A DNA stretch of 44,933 bases, taken from the NCBI GenBank assembly GCA_014055495.1, contig WIAG01000029.1, forward strand, positions 1 to 44,933. The letters run 5' to 3'. Source of the stretch: Nitrospira sp. CR1.2 (GTDB lineage: Bacteria; Nitrospirota; Nitrospiria; Nitrospirales; Nitrospiraceae). Position numbers and translations under genes: made by a program. How positions within the stretch are numbered: position 1 is the stretch's first letter; each line of letters begins with the position of its first letter. The notes under the pieces were generated by a model, which saw nothing but the letters and a program-made list of their open reading frames with translations, was not told the origin of the DNA and ran no database searches. This document shows positions 33,157-43,379 of this stretch, one piece after another.

Positions 33157-34536
33157 CTATCCCGCGATCTTTCGATCGGGTGACTCATCCGGCAGATCAG
33201 GCGCCGTCGCGCTGTGGGCCTGACGATCCTGCACCGCCCCGTGCTTCGCCACAACCAGCCGGAGCGACTGGACCTCCACCATCCGCCATCGCGTAACGGC
33301 CAACACCCCCCACAACAGCAACGCACCCAGCACGTAGTGGGAGAGCAGGAGTTTCTCCACCAATCCTCGTGAACCGGTTCCCTCGGCAAATGTCACCGGC
33401 GGCGTAAGCAGTACCGTCGCGACCACGACCGCCGCAAGCCATCCGCCGCGATCAGGCATCGGCAGGCGGTTTCCTGCATACAACGACAACGGCAACAACA
33501 GGAAGAGGTAGTAGTGGGTCCAGGAAATCGGGCTGATGAGCAGCGCGAGGCATAACACCATCGACAGTTCAACATACATGGCTTCCCGATGCCGCGTGCC
33601 GGGGCGACGCAGAAACAAGAGGCACGAGAGTCCGACCAGCAGGGCCGCACCGAGTCGTCCGGTCATCCGGATATCCGGGGACATCGCCACCGGCGTCCAA
33701 TCGTACAGACGCGCATCGTCCTGCAATCGCAGCAACACCCCTTCGATCGATTGCACATTAAAGGCCGTGAGTCCCTTATCGGACAGAGGTTGAATCACCT
33801 CCCGATACCAGGCCACATGGCTGGCCAAGCCCGCATACCAGAGGGAGAGGGCGGAGATCGTCGCCAGGGTGAGCCCGTATCCGAACGCGGCGCGCCACTG
33901 CCGCATCCCGACAAAATAGACGCCGAACAACAGCAGCGGAAGTTTGATGATCGCCGCCAGCGCAAAACAGGCCCCCGCGCTTCGTTCCCAGCCGCGATCC
34001 AGACAGACCACCCCAGCGACCAGCACCAGCAACGCGCCGTGCGTCAGGTTCCCTTCCTTCAAGCTGTATACCAGCGGCCCGTTCATCGCAAACAGCAGCA
34101 GGATGGCCCATCGTCGCGACCGGTCCCGATCGGTCATGCTCCACAGCAAGAGCACGGTCACCGCCAGGCCGACCAGCGACAACGCGACAAACAGCCACTG
34201 CGCGTGTCGAAGCGTCAGCCGGGAGAACGGGGTAAACAGCAACGCCACGATCGGAATGTTGACGAATCCACAGACCGGCGTATCCCAACACCGCCTGAAG
34301 AGCCGGGGAAGGTCTTCGATGATGGCACGCCCGGCGGGGTAATAGGCTACGTTGAAATCGGAAAATGGCACGGAGGGCTCGGAAAGACTCCAGGTCCAGA
34401 GCCAGAGCCCGACTGCTCCGAGGCCCAGCACGAGGCGCGGTTCGCGGCGAACGTGGGGAGACCGGAAGGCGCCCCACCACAAGAGGCTCAGCGCGAGAAC
34501 TCCCGCATAAAACATCAGGGTGGCCAACAGGGGCAT
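33157..34536 (-). CDS. GT87-family polytopic membrane glycosyltransferase
   Basis: A 459-residue protein with about ten membrane helices and the GT87/DUF2029 signature FSDFNVAYYPAGRAII near residues 58-73. KEGNLTHGALLVLVAG and SWTHYYLFLLLPLSLYAG follow. Family members (for example mycobacterial mannosyltransferases) use polyprenyl-phosphate sugars and act on the outer face of the membrane, with an Asp in the first loop as the catalytic candidate. A charged ~45-residue cytoplasmic tail ends the protein. It is convergent with the sortase gene (19-base gap) and divergent from the membrane/glycosidase fusion. Confidence 0.85.
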   Translation of the reverse strand: MPLLATLMFYAGVLALSLLWWGAFRSPHVRREPRLVLGLGAVGLWLWTWSLSEPSVPFSDFNVAYYPAGRAIIEDLPRLFRRCWDTPVCGFVNIPIVALLFTPFSRLTLRHAQWLFVALSLVGLAVTVLLLWSMTDRDRSRRWAILLLFAMNGPLVYSLKEGNLTHGALLVLVAGVVCLDRGWERSAGACFALAAIIKLPLLLFGVYFVGMRQWRAAFGYGLTLATISALSLWYAGLASHVAWYREVIQPLSDKGLTAFNVQSIEGVLLRLQDDARLYDWTPVAMSPDIRMTGRLGAALLVGLSCLLFLRRPGTRHREAMYVELSMVLCLALLISPISWTHYYLFLLLPLSLYAGNRLPMPDRGGWLAAVVVATVLLTPPVTFAEGTGSRGLVEKLLLSHYVLGALLLWGVLAVTRWRMVEVQSLRLVVAKHGAVQDRQAHSATAPDLPDESPDRKIAG

Positions 34537-34738
34537 TCGATGCTATCGGCAGAACGTCCCCGCAACTTGATTGCTACCACCATGGGAGCCGGTCCTTGTA
34601 GGACTCTTCCTCGCGGGCCTCAGAATGACTCGGGTTCGTGGCCTCCCTGCTTCAGTCGCGGAGCGAATTGTCCGATCTGTCATTGCAACCTTGCGTTTAT
34701 TCGTGCCCGAGCCCGCCCTCAACAGATCTGAAATCAGC

Positions 34739-37700
34739 ATGGTCATCGACGGAAATACCGCACGCGCGCTCCCCTGGCCGGATCCGGATGAGTCATCGTT
34801 CCCGCCGGCACCGGACCCGTCACCGGCCGCCGAGCCTCATCAGAAACAGGCGCTCCTCAGTGTGGCCGATTGGCTCATCGCCGCGTGCCTGGTCTTGTTC
34901 GTCGGCGTCGCCTCGACGGTCATCGCCGGGAGTCTTCCTTCGTTTCTTCTGCATTCGATGGATTTTTGGTTCGAGGCCGATACGATTCGAGAAGTCTCCA
35001 ACATGATCTCCACGACGGACGACCATTCTCGCACCTCTGTCCATCCCCTGTTCTCCCTGCTTGCGTTTACGCCCGTCTTTCTCGTCAAGCACCTGTTCGA
35101 CATCCCCGCGTTGCAAGCGGTGCTGTATGTCACCGGACTCCTCGGCGGCCTGTGGAGCGGAACCCTCTTCCTGATGCTGCGGCTGATGGGGTGCAGACCG
35201 CTCGATGCCGGCCTCTTCACCCTGCTCAGTCTCTCCAGCGCATCGGCGATCTTCTGGCTGCCCGTCCCGAACTCCTATACCTGGGGCTCGTGGACGATCA
35301 TGTCGGCGCTGATCGTGCTGCTGGTGGCCGAACAGCGCCGCTTGGGAGGCACCGCCTACGTGGTCGCCAGCGCCTTGACCCTGAGCATCACCGTGACCAA
35401 CTGGATGAGTGGGCTCTTGGCCACGGTGGCGCGGTGGCCCTTGAAACAGGCCATCCAACTGTCGATCAACGCCTTCTGTCTGGTGGTGCTCCTGTGGGGT
35501 GCGCAGAAATTCATCTTCCCGTCCGCAGAGTTTTTCATCGGAAGCCGGAAGGAAGCCACGTGGGTCAATCACCCGCAGTCCGGACAGATGCAGCACATTG
35601 CCGCGTCGTTTGGGTTGCATACGCTGGTCGCCCCGGCCGTGCGACTCATGGACGACGACGGGTATATTCAGCATGGAGACGATTCCTTCCGTCTCTCCCA
35701 ACGCCTCGCCTTTCAATTCTCCGCACCGGGATCCGGCGGGCTGCTCGGTCTTACAGCCGTGGGATTGTGGGCGGCCCTCCTGCTGATGGGGGTCTGGAGT
35801 CTCATGACCGTGAACCGGCAGTGGCGATTTCGGGCGGTCCTGACGGCGATGCTGCTGTTCGAGTTCTCGCTGCACATGGTCTATGGCGAAGAAACGTTTA
35901 CGTACAGCATGAATTTTCTTCCCCTGCTCATCGCGGTGACCGCGTTCGGTACCTTGGGGCGACGACGCCCTTGGGTCTTGGTGCTGGCCGGTGCCCTCAC
36001 CCTCTGCGCGGGGCTCAATAACTGGCAGCAGTTTCGTGAGTCGGTCGAGCTGGCCACGCACTTCACCCCGCAGCGCGAGGCCATGCTCGATCAGATGCAG
36101 AAAGATCCTGGACGACCATGGCCCAGATCGGTCGGGCATATCCCACTGGCCGTCCCTGGGTCTGCGGAAGCCGACCACGCCTACCACGAACCAGGAGGCG
36201 ACTTCAGTCCGCAGACGCCCAGTTTCGGCGTCTCGTTGTGGTTGTGTGACAACCAAGGACGCCCCCTCGTCACCAGTCAAACCATGCCGCTGACGGAGAT
36301 TCACCAGACCTTCGAACCCTCTGCACATCCAGACGTGCCCGCGATTGCGACCAAGACTCCCTATTACGATGCCTCCTGGTCCAGACTCGACGCCACACAC
36401 TGGGAACTGCGGTTCACGCATCATAGTTCCCACCGACCGGCGATCCTCATTCGAAGCGTGGGACCGGCCGGTGGGCCAGTCACTGAATTGCAGCGAGACG
36501 GGAATGAGGTCACCGTGAACCGTCGGTGGGTGATCCGTGTGACGCCTGCCCCCGCCGACATTACCTTGGGGGACGAAACCGGCCCCCAAGGGTTGAGCGC
36601 CCGCTCCTCTGCCTCGACCTGGAAGGGATCCTCCGGTTGGGGATATGCCCGTGTGACGCTCGCGGCCGATTCCGACCAACGGGAACAGGAATTCAGACTC
36701 GTGCTGGAGGACAGGCGCGTGCCGATCGAGATGCAACGATACTACCGACCGGTTCCGGAAGCGGTTCACGTCGACCTGCCCGAGCCGCAATTCCAAAAGT
36801 CCATGGATGCTCAGCGCTCCCATCTCATGATGGGGTTGATCAGCGGAGAAACCAGACCGGGAGATCCCACGGTCTTCGTGCGCGCCTGGCAGCGTCAAGG
36901 CGCCTATATCACGGCAGCCCTGTCGCGAGCAGGCGATCCACACGTCGGTTGGGTGCTTTCACGATTCCTGGCCACCCACGACTTTGCCGGAGGGGCCGGC
37001 CCGGAAGCCGACGCACCGGGTCTGGCGATCTGGGCCCTCACGGAATCGGCGGCCTATCTGGCGGACTCGCGCCATGATCAATGGCTCTGGCCGCATATAC
37101 TCAGAAAAGCCAAACTAATCGAGGATATGCTGCACGCACGCGGACCGATTGTGACACCATTTGTCGTGCCTTCCCCCTACGATCTCCTGCATGGGCAACA
37201 GGTACGGATGAACGTACTCGCCAAACCGGCCCGTGAGGGGGTGATCGTCGGCCGCATCGGACATCAGTGGCCCTCGCTCTACGTCAATGCCGTCAGCTAC
37301 CGTGGGTTGGTCGCTGCGGCGGAATTTGCGGATCGGCTCGGCAAACATCGCCAAGCCGCCGCATGGAACGACGAGGCCAGAACCTTGCTGGAGACTTGGC
37401 TGCGCGTGAACGTGAACAGGCCGGCTCATTTCGACCAGTCATCGATACGGCACGCCTCCTTCACGGTCCCCACCCCACAGCGGAACCCGTTATCACAACC
37501 AATGACCACGTACAGACCCGCTCCGGATCATCTGACGATTGCCGGAGCGTTGACCAGGGCACACCGCCTCCTGAGACTGGGCCGGCCAGAAGAGGTGTGG
37601 GACACCCTTCACCATGTGTGGGGACACCAGGCGTCCCCGGGGTTGTTTACCTGGGAAACCACGAGGGCGACGACAGACGATGTCGCCGATGGCTGGCAGT

Positions 37701-38029
37701 ACGTACGAGGCTGGCGTGACCGGACGACGGTGTCGCCGGACTATGAGACGGCGGCCTTGCTCCTGTTATTGCAGCAGGACATGCTGGCGTATCTCGACAC
37801 CGAGGTCGCAGAGTCACCGGTCGTCATCGGCGCGGGAATTCCTTCGAACTGGCTCTCGCAGCCGCTTGCTGTGTCGAATCTCCTGCTCCCCGGCGGCTCG
37901 ATCACCTGGACATGGGACGGGCACGGGATGCACGTCACGCTCAAGGGGCCAATCCGGAACATCAGGCTGGGCTCAGCCTTTCCCCCGGGAACGAGAGTCT
38001 CCATCACGCACGAACCGCTACCCGGGTAA
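34739..38029 (+). CDS. Polytopic membrane protein fused to a six-hairpin-glycosidase-like domain
   Basis: About 1096 residues. The N-terminal 40 are Pro-rich and soluble. Residues ~40-440 hold eight to ten membrane helices with a first outer loop HSMDFWFEADTIREV, reminiscent of C-type or PMT-like glycosyltransferases. Residues ~440-680 are beta-rich and extracytoplasmic. Residues ~690-1010 look like an alpha/alpha-toroid (GYARVTLAAD, then repeated helices with TTDDVADGWQYVRGWRD near the end), followed by a beta tail. I infer synthesis or trimming of a surface glycan together with the divergent GT87 gene. The start is uncertain: in-frame TTG at 34571 and ATG at 34628 are upstream, and none has a good ribosome binding site. 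The 3' end overlaps the convergent RND gene by 12 bases. Confidence 0.7.
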   Translation: MVIDGNTARALPWPDPDESSFPPAPDPSPAAEPHQKQALLSVADWLIAACLVLFVGVASTVIAGSLPSFLLHSMDFWFEADTIREVSNMISTTDDHSRTSVHPLFSLLAFTPVFLVKHLFDIPALQAVLYVTGLLGGLWSGTLFLMLRLMGCRPLDAGLFTLLSLSSASAIFWLPVPNSYTWGSWTIMSALIVLLVAEQRRLGGTAYVVASALTLSITVTNWMSGLLATVARWPLKQAIQLSINAFCLVVLLWGAQKFIFPSAEFFIGSRKEATWVNHPQSGQMQHIAASFGLHTLVAPAVRLMDDDGYIQHGDDSFRLSQRLAFQFSAPGSGGLLGLTAVGLWAALLLMGVWSLMTVNRQWRFRAVLTAMLLFEFSLHMVYGEETFTYSMNFLPLLIAVTAFGTLGRRRPWVLVLAGALTLCAGLNNWQQFRESVELATHFTPQREAMLDQMQKDPGRPWPRSVGHIPLAVPGSAEADHAYHEPGGDFSPQTPSFGVSLWLCDNQGRPLVTSQTMPLTEIHQTFEPSAHPDVPAIATKTPYYDASWSRLDATHWELRFTHHSSHRPAILIRSVGPAGGPVTELQRDGNEVTVNRRWVIRVTPAPADITLGDETGPQGLSARSSASTWKGSSGWGYARVTLAADSDQREQEFRLVLEDRRVPIEMQRYYRPVPEAVHVDLPEPQFQKSMDAQRSHLMMGLISGETRPGDPTVFVRAWQRQGAYITAALSRAGDPHVGWVLSRFLATHDFAGGAGPEADAPGLAIWALTESAAYLADSRHDQWLWPHILRKAKLIEDMLHARGPIVTPFVVPSPYDLLHGQQVRMNVLAKPAREGVIVGRIGHQWPSLYVNAVSYRGLVAAAEFADRLGKHRQAAAWNDEARTLLETWLRVNVNRPAHFDQSSIRHASFTVPTPQRNPLSQPMTTYRPAPDHLTIAGALTRAHRLLRLGRPEEVWDTLHHVWGHQASPGLFTWETTRATTDDVADGWQYVRGWRDRTTVSPDYETAALLLLLQQDMLAYLDTEVAESPVVIGAGIPSNWLSQPLAVSNLLLPGGSITWTWDGHGMHVTLKGPIRNIRLGSAFPPGTRVSITHEPLPG

Positions 38030-41000
38030 CGTCGTTCCCGCCGACAGGGCATCAGCCCGGTCACCATTCTGCCCCCCAGGCTCTCCGGCGACTGCAGTTG
38101 CGGAGGAGTTCGGACGCCGCCGATAGCGATGCAGCAATTGGTACAACACCGGCAACACGAAGAGAATCAAGACGGCCGAGGTCAACATGCCGCCCACCAC
38201 CACCCGCGCGAGCGGCTGCTGCGACTGCGCGCCGATCCCGTTCGCCACCGCGGCGGGCAAGAGCCCGATGGCCGCAGCCAGCGACGTCATCAGGACCGGC
38301 CGCATCCGGACTTCCGCGCTTTTCATGATCGCTTCGCGAACCTCCCATCCCTCACGCAGGAAATCCTGCATGCGGCTGATGAGAATCAACGCGCCCTGCA
38401 CGGCGACACCGAACAGCGAGATAAATCCGACCGCTGCAGAAATGCTGAAATGGGTGCCCGTGACCAACAGGGCCAGCACCCCGCCGACGAGCGAAAAGGG
38501 CACCGCCGCGAGCACAAGCAAGGCGTCTCGAAAATTGTTCAACACCAGATAGACCAAGATCAAAATCAATCCCAGCGTGATCGGCACGATCTTGGCGAGA
38601 CGGGCTTTTTCCTCCTGCAGCTGATCGAATTCGCCATGCCATTCGATTCGATACCCTGCCGGCAACTGGATCTGCTGCTCGATCCGCTGCTGTGCGTCCC
38701 GCACGGTGCCTTCCAAGTCACGGCCGCGGACGCTGAACTTGATCGGGATATACCGCTCGTTATTCTCGCGGTACACGATGAAGGCGCCGGTCTGTTCAGT
38801 AATGGCCGCCAATTGCTTGAGCGGGATACGCGCGCCGTCCGGCGTGCTGACGACGATATTACCGATCGACTCGATGTCCTTGCGGAACTCGGGAAGAAAG
38901 CGGACGACGAGGTCGAACCAGCGCTCGCCCTCGTAGATCTTGGTCACGGTCTGCCCGCCGATGGCGGCCTGCACGACATCGTTGACGTCATCGACCTTCA
39001 ACCCATACCGCGCGCATTCTTCACGATTGACCTCGATCACCAGATTGGGCTGTCCCAGTAGGTGCAGCACCCCCAGGTCCTTGACCCCCTGCACCTCCTT
39101 CATCACCGTCTCGATCTGTTTGGCCAGCTGCTCCAACGTCTGCAGATCGCTGCCGTAGAGTTTGACGGCGTTCTCTCCCTTCACGCCGGACATCGCTTCC
39201 TGTACGTTGTCCTGGATCGCCTGGGAAAAGTTGAAGGTCACCCCGGGAATCACGCCCAACCGTCGTTCGATCTGATCGATGAGCGCCTTTTTCGTCGGGA
39301 CCTCGGCCCGCCATTCCTTGAAGGGTTTCAACGTGACGAGAAATTCGGCGTTGAAGAAACTGGTAGGGTCGGTCCCGTCGTCGGGTCGTCCCAGTTGCGA
39401 CGCCGCGCTGATGACTTCCGGAAACTGCCTGAACACGCCGCGAATATCCGTCACCAGGCGAGCGGCCTGTTCGAACGAAATATCCACCGGCAACGTCGTG
39501 CGCATCCAGATGTTGCCTTCTTCCAACGCGGGCATGAATTCACCGCCGATGAACGGCACCGCCGCCATCGCCACCACTAAAACCGCCACCGCAATCCCGA
39601 CCACCAGCCATTCACGGCACAGCCCCCAATCCAACAGCGCCATATACCGCCGGCTCAAACACTCCACCACCGCCGTATCCCGCTCCTTGATGGTGCCGGT
39701 CAGCAGCAGCGAACACAAGGCCGGCGCCAGGGTGAACGCCATGAGCAAGGCCCCGCTCAGCGCGAACCCGTAGGTCAGCGACATCGGAGCAAAGACCTTT
39801 CCCGGCACCCCGGTCATGGTGAACAACGGCAGGAACGCAATCACAATAATGGTAGTGGCGAAAAAGATCGGACGGCCGACCTCGCGCGCCGCCCGCATCA
39901 CATGCATGGGCACCGTCACGCCCTGCGAAGACTTGTGTGCGAGATGGTAGAAAATGCTCTCGACCATGATAAGGGTGGAGTCGACGATAATGCCGAAATC
40001 CACCGCGCCCAACGAGATCAGATTCGCCGACTGCCCGCCGAGCACCATCATGCCGAACGTGAACAACAGCGCCACCGGTACGGTCAATGCGACGATCATC
40101 GCCGTGCGGAAGTGGCCCAGGAACACATAGAGGATGATCGACACCAGCACGACCCCCGCGATCAGGATATCGATGACCGTCTCAATGGTCGTGTGAATCA
40201 ACACCGTGCGGTCATAGAAGGTCTTGATGTGGACCCCCTTCGGCAGCTTGCGGGCATTGAGGTCCTCCACCTTCTCATGCACCTTGTCCAACACCGATAG
40301 GGCCTTGGCTCCACGCTGCAGTAAGACGACGCCTTCCACCACGTCGTCCCGATCGTCGATGCCCACCTTGCCCAACCGCACCCGCGACCCGATACTGGTC
40401 TTCCCGAGATTGCGGATAAAGACCGGCGTGCCTTCCTTCTGCGTGACGACCGTATTCGAAATATCGTCGAGCGTCTTGATCAGGCCCATGCCCCTGATAT
40501 TGAAACTCTGCTCCCCCATCGTCAGGTAGTTACCCCCGACGTCGGTGTTGCTCTTGGCAAGGCCGTCCATGACCTGATCGAGGGTGACGTTGTAGCTCAT
40601 GAGCTGGCCGGGGTCCAACTCGACGTGATATTCCTTGGTCGTGCCGCCATAGGTACTCACATCGATCACTCCGGGGACCCGTTTGAATTCGCGCCGGATC
40701 TGCCAATCCTGTATCGTCTTCAGGTCGGTCAGCGACACGTGGTCGCCGGTGAGTTCGTAACGAAAGATTTCGGCGATGGCGGACCAGGGTGAGATGGTCG
40801 GTTGCACGTTCTGGGGCAACACGGTGAGTTGCAACCGGTTGAGGATTTCTTGTCGATCGCGAAAATAGTCGGTACCGAAATCGAAGTAGACTTTGATATC
40901 GCTGAGTCCGAAGATCGACAGGGAGCGGATTTCCGTCAACCCCGGCATGCCCTGCAACGCAATCTCAATGGGCAACGTAATGGCCCGCTCCATTTGCTCA

Positions 41001-41173
41001 CCGGACCAGCCGGGATGTTGCGTGATGACTTCGATCATCGGCGGCGAGGGATCGGGATAGGCGACCACGTCCAAAATGTGGAAGGCATAGAGGCCGCCGA
41101 ACAGAAGGGCCAGTCCGGCAAGACACACCATGAACCGTTGCGCCAGGGCAAACCCTACCAGCCGCTCAATCAT
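38018..41173 (-). CDS. RND efflux pump, HME (CzcA/CusA) type
   Basis: A 1051-residue inner-membrane proton antiporter with the full RND layout: one helix, a large periplasmic domain, six helices, a second large periplasmic domain and five helices. The TM4 motif DFGIIVDSTLIMVE (about 393-406) has the DFGxxxD...E acids typical of heavy-metal pumps. The N-terminus shows YPDPSPPMIEV, the segment that in metal pumps reads DVTPVQVQI. GGGAGAA precedes the ATG. No membrane-fusion or outer-membrane partner is encoded nearby, unusual for a tripartite pump, so partners must lie elsewhere. The substrate is not readable from the sequence. Confidence 0.9.
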   Translation of the reverse strand: MIERLVGFALAQRFMVCLAGLALLFGGLYAFHILDVVAYPDPSPPMIEVITQHPGWSGEQMERAITLPIEIALQGMPGLTEIRSLSIFGLSDIKVYFDFGTDYFRDRQEILNRLQLTVLPQNVQPTISPWSAIAEIFRYELTGDHVSLTDLKTIQDWQIRREFKRVPGVIDVSTYGGTTKEYHVELDPGQLMSYNVTLDQVMDGLAKSNTDVGGNYLTMGEQSFNIRGMGLIKTLDDISNTVVTQKEGTPVFIRNLGKTSIGSRVRLGKVGIDDRDDVVEGVVLLQRGAKALSVLDKVHEKVEDLNARKLPKGVHIKTFYDRTVLIHTTIETVIDILIAGVVLVSIILYVFLGHFRTAMIVALTVPVALLFTFGMMVLGGQSANLISLGAVDFGIIVDSTLIMVESIFYHLAHKSSQGVTVPMHVMRAAREVGRPIFFATTIIVIAFLPLFTMTGVPGKVFAPMSLTYGFALSGALLMAFTLAPALCSLLLTGTIKERDTAVVECLSRRYMALLDWGLCREWLVVGIAVAVLVVAMAAVPFIGGEFMPALEEGNIWMRTTLPVDISFEQAARLVTDIRGVFRQFPEVISAASQLGRPDDGTDPTSFFNAEFLVTLKPFKEWRAEVPTKKALIDQIERRLGVIPGVTFNFSQAIQDNVQEAMSGVKGENAVKLYGSDLQTLEQLAKQIETVMKEVQGVKDLGVLHLLGQPNLVIEVNREECARYGLKVDDVNDVVQAAIGGQTVTKIYEGERWFDLVVRFLPEFRKDIESIGNIVVSTPDGARIPLKQLAAITEQTGAFIVYRENNERYIPIKFSVRGRDLEGTVRDAQQRIEQQIQLPAGYRIEWHGEFDQLQEEKARLAKIVPITLGLILILVYLVLNNFRDALLVLAAVPFSLVGGVLALLVTGTHFSISAAVGFISLFGVAVQGALILISRMQDFLREGWEVREAIMKSAEVRMRPVLMTSLAAAIGLLPAAVANGIGAQSQQPLARVVVGGMLTSAVLILFVLPVLYQLLHRYRRRPNSSATAVAGEPGGQNGDRADALSAGTTLPG

Positions 41174-41299
41174 ATTCAGCTTCTCCCTGTGCTACCTCTC
41201 GCCCACGTTCGAGCCATCCGCGCGAAACGAGGCACCCTGCGACCGGACCCGGATGAAGACGGCGTCGACAGACGACCCATCAGAACGGCGTTTGGCAGA

Positions 41300-41638
41300 C
41301 TATAGTCGATAGACGGAGAGTTCTGACAGCAGGTCGCCGGTCGGCGGCGGTGCGTCACCGGCACGGCAGGGAACGGAGGAGTGGTTCGCGGACGCCAGAA
41401 CGGACGGGCTCGCGGGACCTGCTGCTTCAATGAGAGCCTTGGTCGTCGCCTCATCCCGCAACTCATCTACGTCGAGTTCGGTCGCCAGCTGGACATCGAC
41501 CGGTCCCCCGCGCGGTTCGTTCTGGAGGCCGAGCGGTTCGGCCCACGAAAGACCGGCGACGATAATCCAAGCGAGCAAGAGCACAAGCACGTGTTGGCCC
41601 AGGCGTGAAGATGGACGCGGGGGAGGGGTGACGTTCAT
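41300..41638 (-). CDS. Small exported hypothetical protein upstream of the RND pump
   Basis: A 112-residue frame with a signal-like helix (LGQHVLVLLLAWIIVAGLSWA near 16-36) and an acidic, low-complexity remainder (ATELDVDELRDEATTKALIE) containing one cysteine. It ends 126 bases before the pump gene on the same strand. I chose Met at 41638 because it directly precedes the helix; no strong ribosome binding site is seen, and an alternative start lies 24 bases upstream. Many Nitrospira RND loci carry short leader proteins, but I cannot assign a family. It may not be a real gene. Confidence 0.45.
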   Translation of the reverse strand: MNVTPPPRPSSRLGQHVLVLLLAWIIVAGLSWAEPLGLQNEPRGGPVDVQLATELDVDELRDEATTKALIEAAGPASPSVLASANHSSVPCRAGDAPPPTGDLLSELSVYRL

Positions 41639-41882
41639 AGGAGCGGGTGACGATGTGCGCAAACACTCCAGACCAAGCGATGTTGGCGCAGAGTATCACA
41701 GGCGCCATGCGCCAACAAGACGGCACGTGACGCCTCTTTCTCTTCAGCAGAGGCGGGAAACGGGAATGGAGCGTACGCGTGCGAGGAGCGTCTGTGCGTC
41801 AGACACGGGACGCGATGATGGACCGAGGCCCAACGGCCCTGCTTGAATTGCCGGCGCTCCCCTGGTGTGCTAGGGTCCGCGC

Positions 41883-43268
41883 ATGTCGGGGTCGGTTCAA
41901 TCGTTCACGCTGGTGACTGTTCCCGGCGGCACGCGTATGCTCGGTCATCTGCGGGCGTTCAAGACCAGCCCATTGGAGACGATGGCGGGGTGGTGGCGTG
42001 AACACGGCGATGCGCTCCGCTTCAGACTCGGCCCCAAGGTGATCCATCTGCTCAGTCACCCGGACTTGGCCGAAGTCGTCCTGATCCATCAAGCCGATCG
42101 CTTCGTCAAAGTGTACGATCCCCGGCGACCCTCCGGTCTCTCGCTGGTCCTAGGCAACGGGTTGGTGACCAGCTCGGGAGAGATCTGGAAGCGGCACCGG
42201 CGCATCATCCAGCCGATTTTTCACCGTTCCCGCATGGCGGCGATGGCCGACCGGATGGTCGAGGTCGGCGAACAACGCCTTGCCGATTGGGCCACACACG
42301 CAGGACAGCCCGTCGACATCGCCGCCGAAATGATGCAGCTGGCCCTGGAAGTCATCTCTCAAACGATGTTCACCACCAGCATGGCGCACCACATCGATCG
42401 GATCAGCCAGTCGTTACGCGTGAGCCTGAGATACGCGTTCGATTCGTTCCATAATCCGCTGCGCCTCCCCCTCTGGGTGCCGACGGCGCACAACCGGGAG
42501 TTCCGCGCCGCGATGCACTTTCTCGACGGGCTGATCTATGAACTCCTTGCTGAACGGCGCCGGAGCGGCGCGCGCCACAACGATCTGCTCGACCTGCTGC
42601 TGCAGGCTCGTGACGAGGAGACGGGCACTGGGCTCAGCGATCAAGAACTGCGCGACGAAGCCCTGACCATTTTCGCCGCCGGGCACGAAACGACCGCCAA
42701 CGCGCTGGCCTGGACCTGGTACCTGCTCGCCACCCATCCGGAAGCGAAGGCGCGCTTTCATGAGGAAGTGGATCGCGTGCTTCAAGGGCGCCCCCCGAAC
42801 GCCGGGGACCTTGCGCACCTGCCCTATACCCGCGCGGTGTTCGATGAGGCACTTCGGCTCTATCCGCCCGCCGTCGCCATTCAGCGCAAGACCACCATCC
42901 CCGTCGCCATCGGCGACATCGCGCTTCCCGCCGGGGCAATCGTGCTCGTGAGCGTCTATAACCTGCACCGGCATCCGGACTGTTGGCCGGAGGCCGAGCG
43001 GTTTCTGCCGGAACGTTGGTTGGGCGGCGAACGCCCGGAGGTTCGATACGCGTATCTGCCGTTCGGCGCGGGACCGCGAGCCTGCGTCGGGACCCAGTTC
43101 GCGACCGTCGAAGGGCCGCTGCTCCTCGCGCTGATCGGCCGTCGTTACGATCTCCACCTGGCTCAGGAGCGCGTCGAACCTGAACTCATGGTCACCTTGC
43201 GACCCAAGGGCGGCATCCGGATGACCCTTCACCCACGACACGACGTACCGGCCGGATCGCCGGGCTGA
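41883..43268 (+). CDS. Cytochrome P450
   Basis: A 461-residue haem mono-oxygenase with all hallmarks in order: I-helix oxygen-binding AGHETT near 265, K-helix ExxR in DEALRLYPP, PERF-like FLPERW, and haem-ligand Cys401 in FGAGPRACVG. There is no membrane anchor, so it is a soluble bacterial enzyme, resembling fatty-acid or alkane-hydroxylating families. No ferredoxin or reductase gene is adjacent, and it must borrow electron donors from elsewhere. It stands alone, between the pump region and the toxin-antitoxin remnants. Confidence 0.95.
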   Translation: MSGSVQSFTLVTVPGGTRMLGHLRAFKTSPLETMAGWWREHGDALRFRLGPKVIHLLSHPDLAEVVLIHQADRFVKVYDPRRPSGLSLVLGNGLVTSSGEIWKRHRRIIQPIFHRSRMAAMADRMVEVGEQRLADWATHAGQPVDIAAEMMQLALEVISQTMFTTSMAHHIDRISQSLRVSLRYAFDSFHNPLRLPLWVPTAHNREFRAAMHFLDGLIYELLAERRRSGARHNDLLDLLLQARDEETGTGLSDQELRDEALTIFAAGHETTANALAWTWYLLATHPEAKARFHEEVDRVLQGRPPNAGDLAHLPYTRAVFDEALRLYPPAVAIQRKTTIPVAIGDIALPAGAIVLVSVYNLHRHPDCWPEAERFLPERWLGGERPEVRYAYLPFGAGPRACVGTQFATVEGPLLLALIGRRYDLHLAQERVEPELMVTLRPKGGIRMTLHPRHDVPAGSPG

Positions 43269-43379
43269 GGGCATCAGGCACGAGCCACGCGAGTGATGGC
43301 AATCACAAGGGCCGGGATTCGAACCACCGGCACAGGCGAGGCCGCGAGGAGAATACTCGAATAGCGTGGGGCCGAGCGG

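Noticed and set aside
34820-36943. Long open frame on the minus strand (over 700 codons) opposite the membrane/glycosidase fusion
   Set aside because: Rich in Arg, Gln, His and Gly with no domain, no membrane pattern and no ribosome binding site; the plus strand has clear membrane helices. It is a codon-bias shadow.
43305-43335. GGGATTCGAACCACCGG, similar to the T-arm of an antisense tRNA
   Set aside because: Only about 17 bases match a T-arm; no acceptor or anticodon stem could be built. Could be a second tRNA scrap, but the support is too weak.
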